Shown here: positions 11,076 to 35,684 of the stretch, in pieces
Layout of the letters: each line of letters begins with the position of its first letter
Position numbering within the stretch: position 1 is the first letter of the stretch
From: Colius striatus
Lineage: Eukaryota; Chordata; Aves; Coliiformes; Coliidae
Length of the DNA stretch: 64,000 nucleotides
Direction of reading: 5' to 3'
NCBI RefSeq assembly: GCF_028858725.1
Contig: NC_084759.1
Span: 141,278,671 to 141,342,670 of the forward strand
Notes under the pieces: generated by a model
Seen by the model: the letters and a program-made list of their open reading frames with translations, nothing else
Databases searched by the model: none
Told to the model about the DNA's origin: nothing
Made by a program: the position numbers and the translations under genes

Positions 11076-11544
11076 CTGGAAAGGAGAACAGAGGATTTTA
11101 GAAAAGCAGCTGATGTTGTACAGAATAACCCCTCTTCTAGTAGGGATGACAGGAAGATCATGTTATCAAAGGTATGCAACAGCAAGCTAGCTTTGAGCTA
11201 TAACTGGTGCAAGAGCAATAACAAGAAACTGTGAGACAGAGAACACTCTAAAGATGAGATCTGGGAAAGTTAAAATGGTAGACGTGAATGTGAGGGGAAG
11301 CCCTGCAGATCCAGATGTCTCGTTCAGAGAAGAAGGGAAATCCTAGATGAAAGATATCCTTTTCATCCTGTTACTTTTCAGGGATGAACTGTATTTTTTT
11401 TTAAAGTTATTTTTTGATACTTGAGTTGTCTGACTAAAGTCTTCTGGTGTCATCCCATAAATTGAAATTTTTGTAGCAAAACGTCACTTCTCCCGCTTAA
11501 TTAAACAACCACCCAAAAACCTTGACTAAAGCTGCAAAGCTCAC
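11076..11544 (-). other. CACNA1C: Intron 46-47
   Basis: 469 nt, bounded by donor GTGAGC and acceptor CTTTCCAG. Nothing else recognised. Confidence 0.85.
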
Positions 11545-11673
11545 ATTTCAGTAGAGAGCAGACTTGGTTCACTACAGTACTCAATGTCTTCATTCAAATT
11601 TTCATCATAAGTCTCATCCTGAGACACTTCCTCTTGGCAAACAATTGCCAGCTGGCTGTCTCTGGAACTGGAG
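11545..11673 (-). CDS. CACNA1C: CACNA1C exon 46: C-tail segment with SQDETY
   Basis: The exon is 129 nt. It enters with one base completing a Ser codon split with exon 44 and leaves with AT of a Met codon. It reads [32 protein letters not shown] and [10 protein letters not shown]. Mammalian Cav1.2 has [23 protein letters not shown] and [11 protein letters not shown] here, so the match is clear. The centre (NLNEDIEY) is more acidic than the mammalian version. Acceptor CTCATTAG and donor GTGAGC. Confidence 0.94.
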
Positions 11674-13593
11674 CTAATGAGCAAAAAAGACAAGTCAAGA
11701 TATGGGGATGGTAAAGACAACCTGTTACAAAGACAAGAATGACAGGCTCCATCTGTCTCAGTTTATTACAATGCTGAAGAGCTATCACAGAAAAATCAGT
11801 GACTGAACAGAGCTGCAGAATTCACAAACACAAAGCAACAACCTTTGTCTATGTCCTCTTTTAGAAGGAGGTTTCTTAGTGCTGAATGATACTGTAGACA
11901 TATTATTGTAATTTGTGACTACATGTGCTCTGGAAATGTGCACATCACACTGATCACATTTCCAAACATACACTTCACTGAACTCTAAGTAAAACCTGAG
12001 ACAGAGTCTTGGAAATACATTTTTTTCCTTTGTTGAAAAAGCTTGGGCCTTGTATTTCACTTTATTCTGAGTTTGTATTTTCTGAAAAGTAAAGTAAAAT
12101 CTGAAGGTAATGTGAATCTTTGAGATACTGACATGGAGGTATTGGAGTCAATGTCAGTTTGTTACTAGCATTTGCCCGAAGAGAGAGGTGTGGCAGGTAT
12201 TTTTTCACCTTTTAGAGGTTGGATAGGAAACATTTTAGTATTTATTTTAAGCAAAAAGCTGTGGGAAAAATGTCCATATGCGTGGTACAAAACAGCCCGT
12301 AGGACAGTGATGCAGTGACCTTCCTCCTGAGAAGGGAGGCTAAGGTGCAGAGGGAAGAAAATCACTACACGGTAGCTCCCTCTATTCAGCAGTCTGTGTT
12401 TTGTCAAAACTGTACAGAATTTTTGTATGAGCATGTCAGAGTGTACTTCACTTACTGTGATCAGACAGTGTCTAGATGTGTGAGCCCACCTAGAAACTCT
12501 AAAAAAATGCCAGATCTAGAAACCAGCTAGAAACAGTCCATGCATGGGCATAGGCAGAAAAGCCCTGAGTTGGGAGTGTTTTCTGGAGATGTCATTGCCA
12601 CTTTTTCAGCCTTACTGACACCAAAAAGAGGAGCTCATATTCATCATCAATGAGAATTTGGATTTTAAATGGGATGAACAATGGGTCTTAGACCCAGAAA
12701 GCATTAAAATATGAGGAAGAACACATACCATCCCAGTGTTTCGTAGTAATGCGTCCTAATTCAAGTAAGGTGCCCAAGGAAGCAAGGAGAGAAAAGAACA
12801 CCATGTTAGCAGTGTCACATCAGCACAAGTCAGCAAGGCGGAAGTCAGAGGGTAACACATGTTGTGCAACTCCTGTAGCCTCTCTCAGGAAAATAGAAAA
12901 ACTACTAGACTGTTTACTTGGGCAATTCTGCACCTGCTGAATTTCCTGTCTTATTGTCCTGTCCTTTGCTGGGGCAACATTTCTCAACATTTTAACATGG
13001 CCCACTGTCTTCACTGAAAAAGATTTCCAGCTTCTTCCCACTCTGACTGAAAGGGTTAAAAAAAATCCCCCAGTGATAAAAATGACACTCTTTTTATATT
13101 AGTCATCTCTGTGTAGATAGCCTGAAAGCTGTGCAGAGAAGGGAACTTGCTTTGCTTTGCACAACACTGCTTTTGGTGGCCTCTGTAGAGATGTGATCCA
13201 TTGAATGAATGTGATCCACTGACTTACACAAAGCTGCCTCTTGGGTGCTTAAGAGAGGAATTGCAGTCTCTTTCAGTTACCAGTGGGTAAAACACCTCCC
13301 TGTGGTGAAGGAGGCATAAATACAGTTCCTTTGGGTTCTTAAGAAGGTTTCTTTGTGATAAAGCCTAACAAAATCAACCGTGTTGGTCAGTAACAGTACT
13401 GCTCCTTTGCAGTGGCCAGCTGATGCCTATCTGTTGCATCACAGGCTTTGGTGCAAGTGGAGAACCAGAAAGCTCAATCCAGGCTGCAGGCTCGGCAATG
13501 TCTGGGTGATTTCAGCTAGGCAGCAGTGCTCTGGTGCTTGCATGCACATTCTTATACCCAGTCATTTGACTTGCACTCTGCTATGAAGCTTAC
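11674..13593 (-). other. CACNA1C: Intron 44-46
   Basis: 1.92 kb. The optional mammalian exon 45 would lie here. I see no equivalent of its cysteine-rich CCDMLDGG-type sequence. A short tandem repeat of GATGTGATCCA type lies near 13190-13220. Confidence 0.8.
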
Positions 13594-13946
13594 CTTTTGG
13601 AAGGTAGTTTCCAAGAAGCCTCCTGCACATGTATGGTGGGTGACAAGGGGGTCCCGTGGCCTTCCACTGTGCTGACAGTGCTAGGGTAGTTGGGTGGGCT
13701 GGGGAAGCGGCACAGGGCAGTGTTGTTGGCGTTGTTGATGTTGGCATTGGAGCCCGAAGATGAGTAGCTGCTGGGAGTGAAGGTAGAGTCCACCAGTTTC
13801 TCATGAGATGGAGACTCAGTATCTCCCTGGTTGTTGCCAGACTTATTGATGTGCAAAGGTCGCTGGGTGGTGAACGTCTGGGGGAACGCACTCCTGCCAT
13901 CACTTTGGTAATAGCTGACATGGTTTCCGAACAAGCCTCCGGCTCT
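13594..13946 (-). CDS. CACNA1C: CACNA1C exon 44: long proximal/distal C-tail exon
   Basis: The exon is 353 nt: 117 codons plus AG of a split Ser codon. It starts [17 protein letters not shown] after the acceptor CTCTGACAG, and continues with [54 protein letters not shown] and [17 protein letters not shown]. These follow mammalian Cav1.2 block by block. The NNANNTA motif is where C-terminal processing after an alanine (Ala1800 in rabbit) was reported. Mammals have LGRLPRP after it; here it reads LCRFPSP. Much of the exon is probably disordered. Confidence 0.96.
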
Positions 13947-23527
<9,581 letters not shown>

Positions 23528-23655
23528 TTGGCTTCAGGGTCATACTCTGCCCAGATCCTTTTAAACTCATCCAGGTGGTGTGGTCCTAAAATGGACCAGT
23601 CCCGTGTCAGGTAATCAAAGTTATCCATTATAACAGCTACAAAAAGATTGATGAT
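23528..23655 (-). CDS. CACNA1C: CACNA1C exon 38: end of IVS6 and start of EF-hand
   Basis: The exon is 128 nt: 42 codons plus AA of a Lys codon. It begins [20 protein letters not shown], the cytoplasmic end of S6 in repeat IV, and continues [20 protein letters not shown] into the EF-hand-like domain. The IINLF residues with the preceding FYMLCAFL of exon 37 form the known dihydropyridine and phenylalkylamine binding surface. The sequence matches mammals. Acceptor TTTGCAG, donor GTAAGT. Confidence 0.98.
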
Positions 23656-24582
23656 CTGCAAACAAGGACAGAGATGACTTGATGGACAAGGCAGGTAACA
23701 GTAGACTTTACTGGATTCTCCGTTTAAGGTCTGGATTTGGACTTAAAAAAACAGGAGTTAATTGGGGATTGATTCTCTGTTCATCCATGACAGCCCCTCA
23801 GTTTAAATGGGAAGATCCCAGAGGTGAGATATTCTCAGCTAGTCACATTTTTCTCTTCCCTACTAAATGGATGAAGCCCAAGTTTTCTGGGCCTAGATAT
23901 CACAGCTTAGATATGCTGTGATAGCTTTCTATTTACCTGTATCTTTGCCTGGCAGAATGGGGCAGTGGTGGGGGAACTTGGGATTTATCCTCTGTAGGTA
24001 GTGGGGCTGAGAAAAAAGTCCTTTCTTCTGGCCCAAGACCAAAACTTAAAAAATGTTGCTGCTGTTCACTGGGAGAGTTTTGTGCACTGATGCCAGCTGC
24101 AGAGCATGTGCTGTCGCTCTGAGCAATGCCGCATTGCCAACACGGAGCAGATGCAAGTGGGGTATGTGTATTCTCACAGTCATTGCTGCTGGCAGGGGAG
24201 GAAAAACCTGCTCAGCAGCCAGAAGGAAGGTAGGAGGGAAGGTGGGAAGTGTGGCTGAGGCGTTGCTAGCCTCAGCACAGCCCACAACACGCTAATTTGG
24301 TTTTCTCCTTTGGGCGGGGGGGCGGGGGGAGGGGTGGCAGGGAAGAGTGCTCCTTTGCTGTGCAAAAAGGATTGGGATTGGAAGAGCATCCCTCAGAGCT
24401 GGAGGGAGGCAGGAATGGCAGTGACCATGGGGGTGTTATCACTGAAAGGATGTTGCTGGGAAAGAACCCCTGGGGAGTTTTCTTCTCTTTGAGACCATTC
24501 TTCTGCTGTGCAGTGCTGATATCTGGGGAGGAAGGGGTTCAGTCTGACGAAGGGCAGGTTGCTGTTGCTGGGGCAGACTTAC
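23656..24582 (-). other. CACNA1C: Intron 37-38, with a G-rich block on the plus strand
   Basis: 927 nt. A G-rich stretch at about 24312-24350 could form a quadruplex on the non-transcript strand. Confidence 0.85.
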
Positions 24583-24748
24583 CAGGAAGGCACAGAGCAT
24601 GTAGAAGCTGATGAAATAGAAGACGGCGAAGCTGCTGCCACAGGAGTGATCGGCTTCAGTGGAGTTGGCCGGTTCTGACTCTGGGTCACACTTCTTATCT
24701 GGGAGACATGCCAGCATGATTTCCTGCCAGGCCTCACCTGTGGCACAC
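24583..24748 (-). CDS. CACNA1C: CACNA1C exon 37: repeat IV selectivity filter and IVS6
   Basis: The exon is 166 nt. Its first base completes an Arg codon, then 55 codons follow. [16 protein letters not shown] contains the TGEAW motif; its Glu is the fourth member of the EEEE calcium selectivity ring. A variable extracellular loop follows, with [20 protein letters not shown], including an NST glycosylation sequon and cysteines. S6 then starts with [19 protein letters not shown]. The filter and S6 are identical to mammals, while the loop differs modestly. Donor GTAAGT. Confidence 0.98.
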
Positions 24749-28786
<4,038 letters not shown>

Positions 28787-28852
28787 CTGCATCCCGATCA
28801 CGGCGTAGATGAAGAACAACATCACTATTAAAAGAGCCACATAGGGGAGAGC
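28787..28852 (-). CDS. CACNA1C: CACNA1C exon 35: IVS5
   Basis: The exon is 66 nt (22 codons), phase 0 at both ends: ALPYVALLIVMLFFIYAVIG then MQ. It is the S5 membrane helix of repeat IV, and it precedes VFGKIAL in exon 36. It matches mammals. Acceptor CCTTTCTAG, donor GTAAGC. It is too short for a standard open-frame search and was found from its translation between splice sites. Confidence 0.97.
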
Positions 28853-31800
28853 CTAGAAAGGGAAAAAAAAGAAAAGAGAGAACTGTCTCCACTGAGCCCA
28901 GCACACAGGAGCCTGGTTCATGCTCCCGGATTTGGGAAACTGGGCAGAGGCTGGCCCCAAGCGTGGAGTCTGTAATTGGGCGAGGTGGCCACTAGATGCC
29001 TCTACAGGCCCACACTTGCTAGCCTTCCTACCGCCGAGCTCTGGGAGGTTCTGCCTCTGCTCCCACTCCTGACGGTGGAAGCTCTGCTGCGTTCAAGTCG
29101 GTCCTGCCCTTCACGGACTGAGGAAAGCAATGGCAAAAACAATGTCTACAGCTGCTTATCGAGAGGAGAAAATTCTCATAACCAGTATTATTCTGGCACT
29201 AATGTCAATGTGATTTTTCTGGGTCCAGTCTGGTGAAATAAAAAAACCTCAACTGTTGCTGAGATCCAAATTCAAGGTTTCTGCTACAATGGCTGGTACA
29301 ACCTTAAGTACCTAAAGCAGTGTCAGCCTCATTCGCTGTTCAGTGTTAGGTGTCTCTGATGGTGTCTGCAAGGCACTAAGTGTCTGTGATCAGCTGCTGA
29401 AGGGGAAATGCAGTGCCCTGATACGCGGAGCTGCCTCATAAGGAAGAGGCCAGTGCAATCAGCAAAGTGTTGAGTGCTATCAGTTTCCTCTGCCACTAGC
29501 AGGAATCAAGGGCACAGCTTGGGACCTCACAGGCTTTTGGGGAGGAATTTTACGCCTTGATGCTTTTGAAATATATAGTGCTTAGACCAGAGATTTCCAG
29601 ACCTTACTTAAGAGGCAATGGGAGGACATATTTAGGCTGAAAACTGATCTGAATTTTGAGCACCCTGTTTTGCAGAGTATAAAAAGCCTGGAACAGTATT
29701 ATTTTTTAAAATATAAGATTATTTAGTTTAGTTAAATTTAGGCCTAAATTCAACAGAGTTAAACCCTGTTTAACTCTGAAGGATCAAGGAAAAATGTTCT
29801 GATTCTGACTGCTCTGGAGATTTGATTAAGATCCACAGAAATCACCTCAAAGAGATCTGATTATTAAAATGGCAAAAATTCCAACCTTCAAACAAGGTCT
29901 GTATTCATCATCCTGAGGCTCAGGGACAGATTCCTCTGTGTTTTGTGAAGTCAGACAAACTTGTAAGGTTACCCTAAGATGTCACTGGAGATACTCCAGC
30001 TCAGAATTGGGATCCAAACATTTTGTGATGATCTAGTAAGGACTTCATACACATAAGACCTAAGAAGAGCTCCTGGGATAGTGTCCAGACAAGACCTGAG
30101 GTGTACAACCTTATTAGATCTATCTTTCAAATGGGGATGGGAAAAGTGCACTCTCCTGGCCACATGATCCTTCATATTTTTCCATGTTCTACTGCTCAGC
30201 TTATTCCTCTCCACTGATGCACCTTCCTACTCATCTCTGCCCCTTATTCCCCACGGCTCCTTCAGCCCCCCACCTCCCGTATTCAACTCTTCTGTATCTG
30301 TCCTCCTCCGTCTCTGTCCTTCTCTGGCTTTACCATTTTGTCCTTGTGATTCCCACGGCCTTGCCTTGCCCTCAGCACCCCTCTCACTTCCTACTCCTCC
30401 CACTCACCAGCCTGGGCTCTGTTGCTGTCTCTGCAGGCGGAAACCCCACTGAATATTTTCCCACCACACGCTCTTCTGACCGCTGCCCCAGCTTGTATGT
30501 AAGCACTGTGCACCATACATGGGGTATACAGTAGCTACAATGGGATCTGAATTCCAGCACAAGTTCATTGCTTCTTAGACTGCCCTGTGTGAGCAGAAAT
30601 GCTTCCTGGAAGCATTTGGGGACACAGAGAAGAGTCCATGCCAGACAAAATCTGCAGGGATCCCAGATTTTGACAGTGGGAATGGCTGAGTTGAGAGGTC
30701 TGCATGGTGGCTATTCTTAGTGGCAAAAGGAGCCTCCCAGTAGCTGCAGGAGGAGGAGCTCTGAGCAGAGAATACCGTGTTATAAATGGCTAAAAGCTTT
30801 CAAGGGAAAAGGCACTTGTTTGCAGTGCTTTTTTATTATTATTTTTTTTTCCTTCTTGCTGTACACAATATCTCCCTTGATACTTTCTCTCATCACCCTA
30901 CAACCCTGCCTAAAAGTGACTCTCCAATTGAAGAGGTCTGAAGGTCACTGGAGGGAAGTACTGGGCACTCCCTATCCCATCCTTTCCATCTCCTCCAGCC
31001 AAGAGCGACCATAAGCTGAGCTCAGGATAAGAGTGAGATATTGCTAAAGAAGCTTGAGGGGCACAGGGCAAGGGGAGGAGAAGCATGAACTGGAAAGTGT
31101 GACTCTGTCCCCTGCATCAGGCATGGCTGAACTGTGCCAAGGGAATCTCATTCCTACGTATGCAGACAAAATGGTTCCCACTGGAGCCGCTCAAATAACA
31201 ACCTGGAATTTAGCAACCATGTAAGCAATGGAAAAAGTGGCATGTGGTACAGCAGTGTCAGAAAACTGCTATGCAATATTAGATCCTCTGGCAGCCAAGG
31301 AGTGTGCAAAATGGTAGTCACTTGCATGAGCTTGGTGGTCTGGCTACTGAGACCACCAGATATTTGCACTGAAAAAGGTCCAGATTGATCCCTGGTGTAC
31401 ACATGTGCTACTTCTGCTGACAGACAGAAGCCACAGTGATCCACATCTCCACAGGCTTTGGTCCCAGCTTCTGTTTGTAGCTGATGAGGTTAAAGTTTTA
31501 AAGTGTGGATCAGCTCCTTTCCCATTTGAGTCAACACAAATGTTATTGACCATTTAAAGCCACAATCTGAGGGACACGTGGCTGCTGTTTCAAGACTTGT
31601 GTGTTGTATGAGTTACTCTTTCATGCTTTGCCCAGTGATGTGTCCCGCATCTTTTCTCACATTTAGATCACCGTTTGCATTTCTGTGCTGTCTTTCCCTG
31701 ACACTCCTCAAGACCTGCCCCAGCTAACATCCAGATTGTGCTGCTCTAGTAAATCCAGACCAAATACTTGTAAAATGCAGGAAAATGCTATGCTTCATCT

Positions 31801-32506
31801 TTAACTAGCATTTTTCTATATGTGGCTAAATTACGGCTCGGTTTAAAAGCAGGTTTTTTTTCTAGCAAATAGCTATTTCCTGGTGTTTGCTTTCTCTGAA
31901 AGATGATGAGTCTTATCCAGTCTGGTCTCCTTCACATTTCCCTATCTACTCTGGCACTTTACATAGCACTGAAATGCAACCTGCCCCCAGGGCAAAAGCA
32001 ACAGCATTTTAATAACTTGGCATTGTTACCAAGGCCAAAGATGTGTATCCAAAAACGTGAAATTCTTCCTGAATGAAAGCGGGGGGGTCACATATCTCTA
32101 ATATTCAGTGAAATTCCTCAAATCAGGACTTAAGGAAAACTTAATTGAGACTCAGGCCTTCCCCACAACTGTGTATTTTTAAAGAAACGTATAAAATACA
32201 TCTAAAACTGAAAAAAAGAGAGGTGATTGAAAACAGGCAGTAATTGAGTTGAACTGAATCATCAAGGCTGTTCAGGAAGGTCTCAAGCAGTTACTCATGC
32301 TTTTAAAGATGAAAGTCATACCCAGACAGTCATTTTTGCCTCCATTTACTAGATGGTCATTTGTGCCATGGTGTCACTGGTACATGCATCTCTGACTAGC
32401 AGCCTTTGAGCTCAGGCACTTGGGTTAACCTCCCCCTCCCCTCTGAGAAGCCACCAAGGGAAATAATAAGAAGTTAGGTCTTACTTAGAGATAAGTGAAG
32501 GAATAC
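28853..32506 (-). other. CACNA1C: Intron 34-35
   Basis: 3.65 kb. It contains a 16-nt perfect palindrome and adjacent hairpin at 29735-29777 and a C-rich stretch around 30240-30420. No exon recognised. Confidence 0.85.
29735..29777. repeat. Palindrome AATTTAGGCCTAAATT plus adjacent inverted repeat
   Basis: 29735-29750 is a perfect 16-nt palindrome. Immediately after, AGAGTTAAA (29755-29763) and TTTAACTCT (29769-29777) form a perfect 9-bp stem with a 5-nt loop. It is intronic and no function is inferred. Confidence 0.85.
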
Positions 32507-32635
32507 CTGGAAGGACTTGATGAAGGTCCAAAGCAGTGTCCGGATGCCCTCCCCTCGGCTCAGGAGCTTCACAAGACGCATCACACGGAAGAGTCGGAAG
32601 AAGGTGATTGAGATGCGAGAGTTTTCCTCTGCGTT
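32507..32635 (-). CDS. CACNA1C: CACNA1C exon 34: IVS4 voltage sensor
   Basis: The exon is 129 nt (43 codons), phase 0 at both ends. It starts [20 protein letters not shown] and continues [20 protein letters not shown], ending SFQ. The S4 segment carries positive residues at every third position (R, R, R, K, then R of LLSRGEG), the voltage-sensing charges of repeat IV. The S4-S5 linker follows. It matches mammalian Cav1.2. Acceptor GCTTCCAG, donor GTATTC. Confidence 0.98.
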
Positions 32636-35600
32636 CTGGAAGCCATTGGCACAGAGGCAGGAGTTACAACAGCACAGGAGGAACAGGGGCCCTGGGCCAC
32701 AGAGGATGCTATGTCGAGAGCTCACTGCACTGTTCCTTGTCCTGGTACTGCTCCCTGGGCTTGCACTGCCCCAGCATACCAGTGACGAGCTGAGGCAAGT
32801 CAAACCTGCCCTCTCTCCCATGATGCTGAGGCTACTCTTTGGGGCTCTTGAGGCCTTCAGCCTCACCCTTCAGCTTGCCTGGACTTTGGGGGATTAGGGG
32901 TATGTTGTGCTATAAACCCCTCTGTTACACCTCCTCTCCACACTGGAAAAAAAGATGTTCTCCTTTGACACTGTACTAGAGGAGAAAGACGCTTTCTCTT
33001 CTGACCTAGCTCAGATATTTTACCTCAGCAAACACCTCAGCCAGTGGTTCTGGTGAATCTGGTGCCAGGCATCTGCCCTGTGCTGCTCGCTCTGCCGAGA
33101 GACAGTAGCAGATACCAGGTCTGCTCTGGGGTGTGAAACCCCACGGGGGCATGGTATGTGCTGGCCCCTGCCCAGCTGCTGGCCTCACGGGCACAGCCGG
33201 CAACCCCACTGTCCCTGTGCTGCTGTGGCCATGCTTCCAGGGGCTGGGCCATGGTCACTTGCTCCTGCTGCTCTGTGCTTGGGCCTTTCACATTTCTCAT
33301 GACCCCTTTGTATTTCCCACAGTCTGCATGCCGACTTTTGTTTTTTCAAAAACATTTTATTTTGGCTTCACTGCTACTGTTCAAGGGTGCAGTATTTTAA
33401 AATAGTTTTTCTTCTGGCCTGTTCATTTCTCACAGCATCTGCTTTGTCCCTAAGCATTTTCCCCTGGGCCTATAACCAGCTCTGACGTTCCTCAGCCTTC
33501 ACTTGTGTGAAGGCAACATTCGTCTGAGCGCTGCCCTGGCAGCAGACTCACCTGGGCCTCAGTGGAGGAGGGGAGCAGAGGAACAGAAAATGCCACATTT
33601 CCCAGTTCATTAACTCCCTAAAATACTGTGTGAAGCCTGTGGAGCTGGTGGTTTCCACTAGCAGCACTGTGGGAATGTGACCTCCTGTCACAGGGGAAGA
33701 TAACACTGTCACCCTGCCACTTGAACTGCTATGGAGCAAAGAAGTGCACAGAAACCCCCTCTCTGTACCCATCCAGGCTGCAAAGACTGCAGTTTGAGTA
33801 TAAATGCCACTGAAAGAGCAACATTTAGGAGGAAGAAACAGTGCAGATCACCCCGCTGTTAACTACTCACCACTGTGTAAACCAAGAGAGAACAGACCCT
33901 TTAGATTTCCTGTCACTGGGCAATGAAAACAGCAGCTTTTTCTCCTGCCTGTTCCTGATAAAAAACAAGATGAAGGAACTGCCCAGAGGCACATTTCTGG
34001 GCTTAAATGTCTAGATGGGGATGTATACCTGTGTGCTGTGAGTGCCTCTGTTTCTGATTCAGGATGAGCAGATTTGTGCTCAGCTCTGTCTGCTCCCAGC
34101 TGGGCCGGTGCCCTAGGTCCTGCTAGGGAGCTGTGGGGGCACACAGGGGCCATGGCTGCTTGCTAGTGTGTGTGAACCCTGCCCCCAGAGAAAGTGCAGC
34201 ACTATGTGCAATAGGTGAGGATTGCACCCCTGCTGCAGTTTGTCTATCTGTGGTGAATCACTGGTGGGTATTTTGAGTAGCTTCCTCCAGTCTGCAGCAA
34301 AAGTTGACACTCGCTGCCTGTACAGTAACTGAATGAAAAAGTTAAGGGCAACAGGCTGTATCAAGGAAAAGCCTGAGTGCTCCCAACATCTCTCATCATT
34401 CTCATTTTCTGACTTGGACAACGGGCTGGGGGCTTCTGTAAATCAGAGGGAATTACTCTGAGGTGAAGGAAGGAACATGGTGTCCAAGAAATCAAAAATT
34501 GTGATATTCAGTACTTTCAGCACTACTATCTGGAGGGTTAACTGTAAGGTCACACACCTCTCCCAATCTTACATTATTCCTATGGCCTCCCTTCCACTTT
34601 CTTGAAGAAGTTAAACTCCAATAACATCTAAATGAGAGTTAAGGTCCAAATTTGTAAGTTTTGTGGAGAGCAGTACTGCTGTAGTTGCCACCAAAAAAAC
34701 CCATCAAAAAGTGCTCTTATTCTACCTGCTGTTGCTCTTGTCGCTTGGCCCTTTGGAGGACAGCAAGTTAGGACATAGGTCTGGGCAGAGGTTTTAGCAT
34801 TCCTTTTTCTTTCCTTGTTGAGAGGAGGCAGCTGCTGTAGACAGAAAATTATCCCTGTCCTCCCAGGGCCCTGGAGCCGGCAAAGTCTAAGCAGCAGATA
34901 AAACAGAACAAATTCCTCCCTGACGCAAATCTGCAATTTACTGGCATCAAACCACTTAGCCAAAAACACTGTGATGCCTCAGGAGACTACAGTCATTTAA
35001 AAACTAGGTGGCTACAGATTATCTGATGCTTGAGTAGCCTTGCTTGCTTTCTCCTGGCTTTCATCCAGCCTTTAAAGGCGTATCCTTGCCAGAGGAGGGA
35101 GGTTCTGCAAAGTGGCAATCAAGAGACTGGAGTCACTGCTGCTCTGCTAGGGTAGTGTGGGAACTGCCTTGTATACCAAGGCAGCAGAATTTTTCTGCAC
35201 CACTGCACAATTCGCTCTGTTTTTGTGTGTAATACAAACACAAATCACCTCACTGAAGAGGAACTTTGGAGTCTCAATCCTTTCTAGTCTGGAGGCTTGG
35301 ACATGAAGTCACACTGCAAACTTGCTCAGTGCCACATTCATAGTCACATAGTTTGTTGATAATATAGAAATCTTACCAGGTCTAGTTCTCTCTTGGTGAG
35401 TCATTAGAAGGCAGAACGACAGTTAACTTGACCAAAGGAAAGCTCAGGATGCACAAGAAATACACATGTGCAGCATATTCACAGCTCATGTGAACACCAG
35501 ACTCACACCAATACACGACATGGCAGCTTCATGCACAAATAACTAGGCTGGGCTTGGAGAGAGAACTTGTGATCACGGAGAAGAGAATAAAGGAGTGTGT

Positions 35601-35651
35601 TAGAAAGAGTGTCACAGAAGCTGGGAGGGTGGTCTGTATTTTCGGTCTTAC
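32636..35651 (-). other. CACNA1C: Intron 33-34
   Basis: 3.0 kb. It holds an Rbfox-type TGCATG (sense) at 35530-35535, 116 nt downstream of exon 33. No repeat recognised. Confidence 0.85.
35530..35535 (-). promoter_or_regulatory. Rbfox (U)GCAUG splicing enhancer candidate downstream of exon 33
   Basis: The plus strand reads CATGCA, so the pre-mRNA carries UGCAUG 116 nt after the exon 33 donor. Rbfox proteins bound downstream of a cassette exon usually promote inclusion, and Fox proteins are reported to promote Cav1.2 exon 33 inclusion in mammals. The position fits; function here is inferred. Confidence 0.6.
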
Positions 35652-35684
35652 CATAGAGGAAGAGCATTGGGTATGTTCAGCTGG
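35652..35684 (-). CDS. CACNA1C: CACNA1C cassette exon 33: IVS3-S4 linker insert
   Basis: The exon is only 33 nt and encodes PAEHTQCSSSM, phase 0 at both ends, so it can be skipped without changing the frame. The acceptor is TTCTTTAAAG and the donor is GTAAGA. Mammalian exon 33 encodes PAEHTQCSPSM in the extracellular S3-S4 linker of repeat IV. It is alternatively spliced, with skipping shifting voltage dependence and prominent in cardiac channel regulation. One substitution (Pro to Ser) is seen. Same length and place as in mammals, so the splicing choice predates the bird-mammal split. Confidence 0.96.

Noticed and set aside
30184..30534. 116-codon plus-strand frame (proline/serine/leucine-rich)
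   Set aside because: It comes from a C/T-rich intronic stretch, lies antisense to CACNA1C and has no start context or domain.
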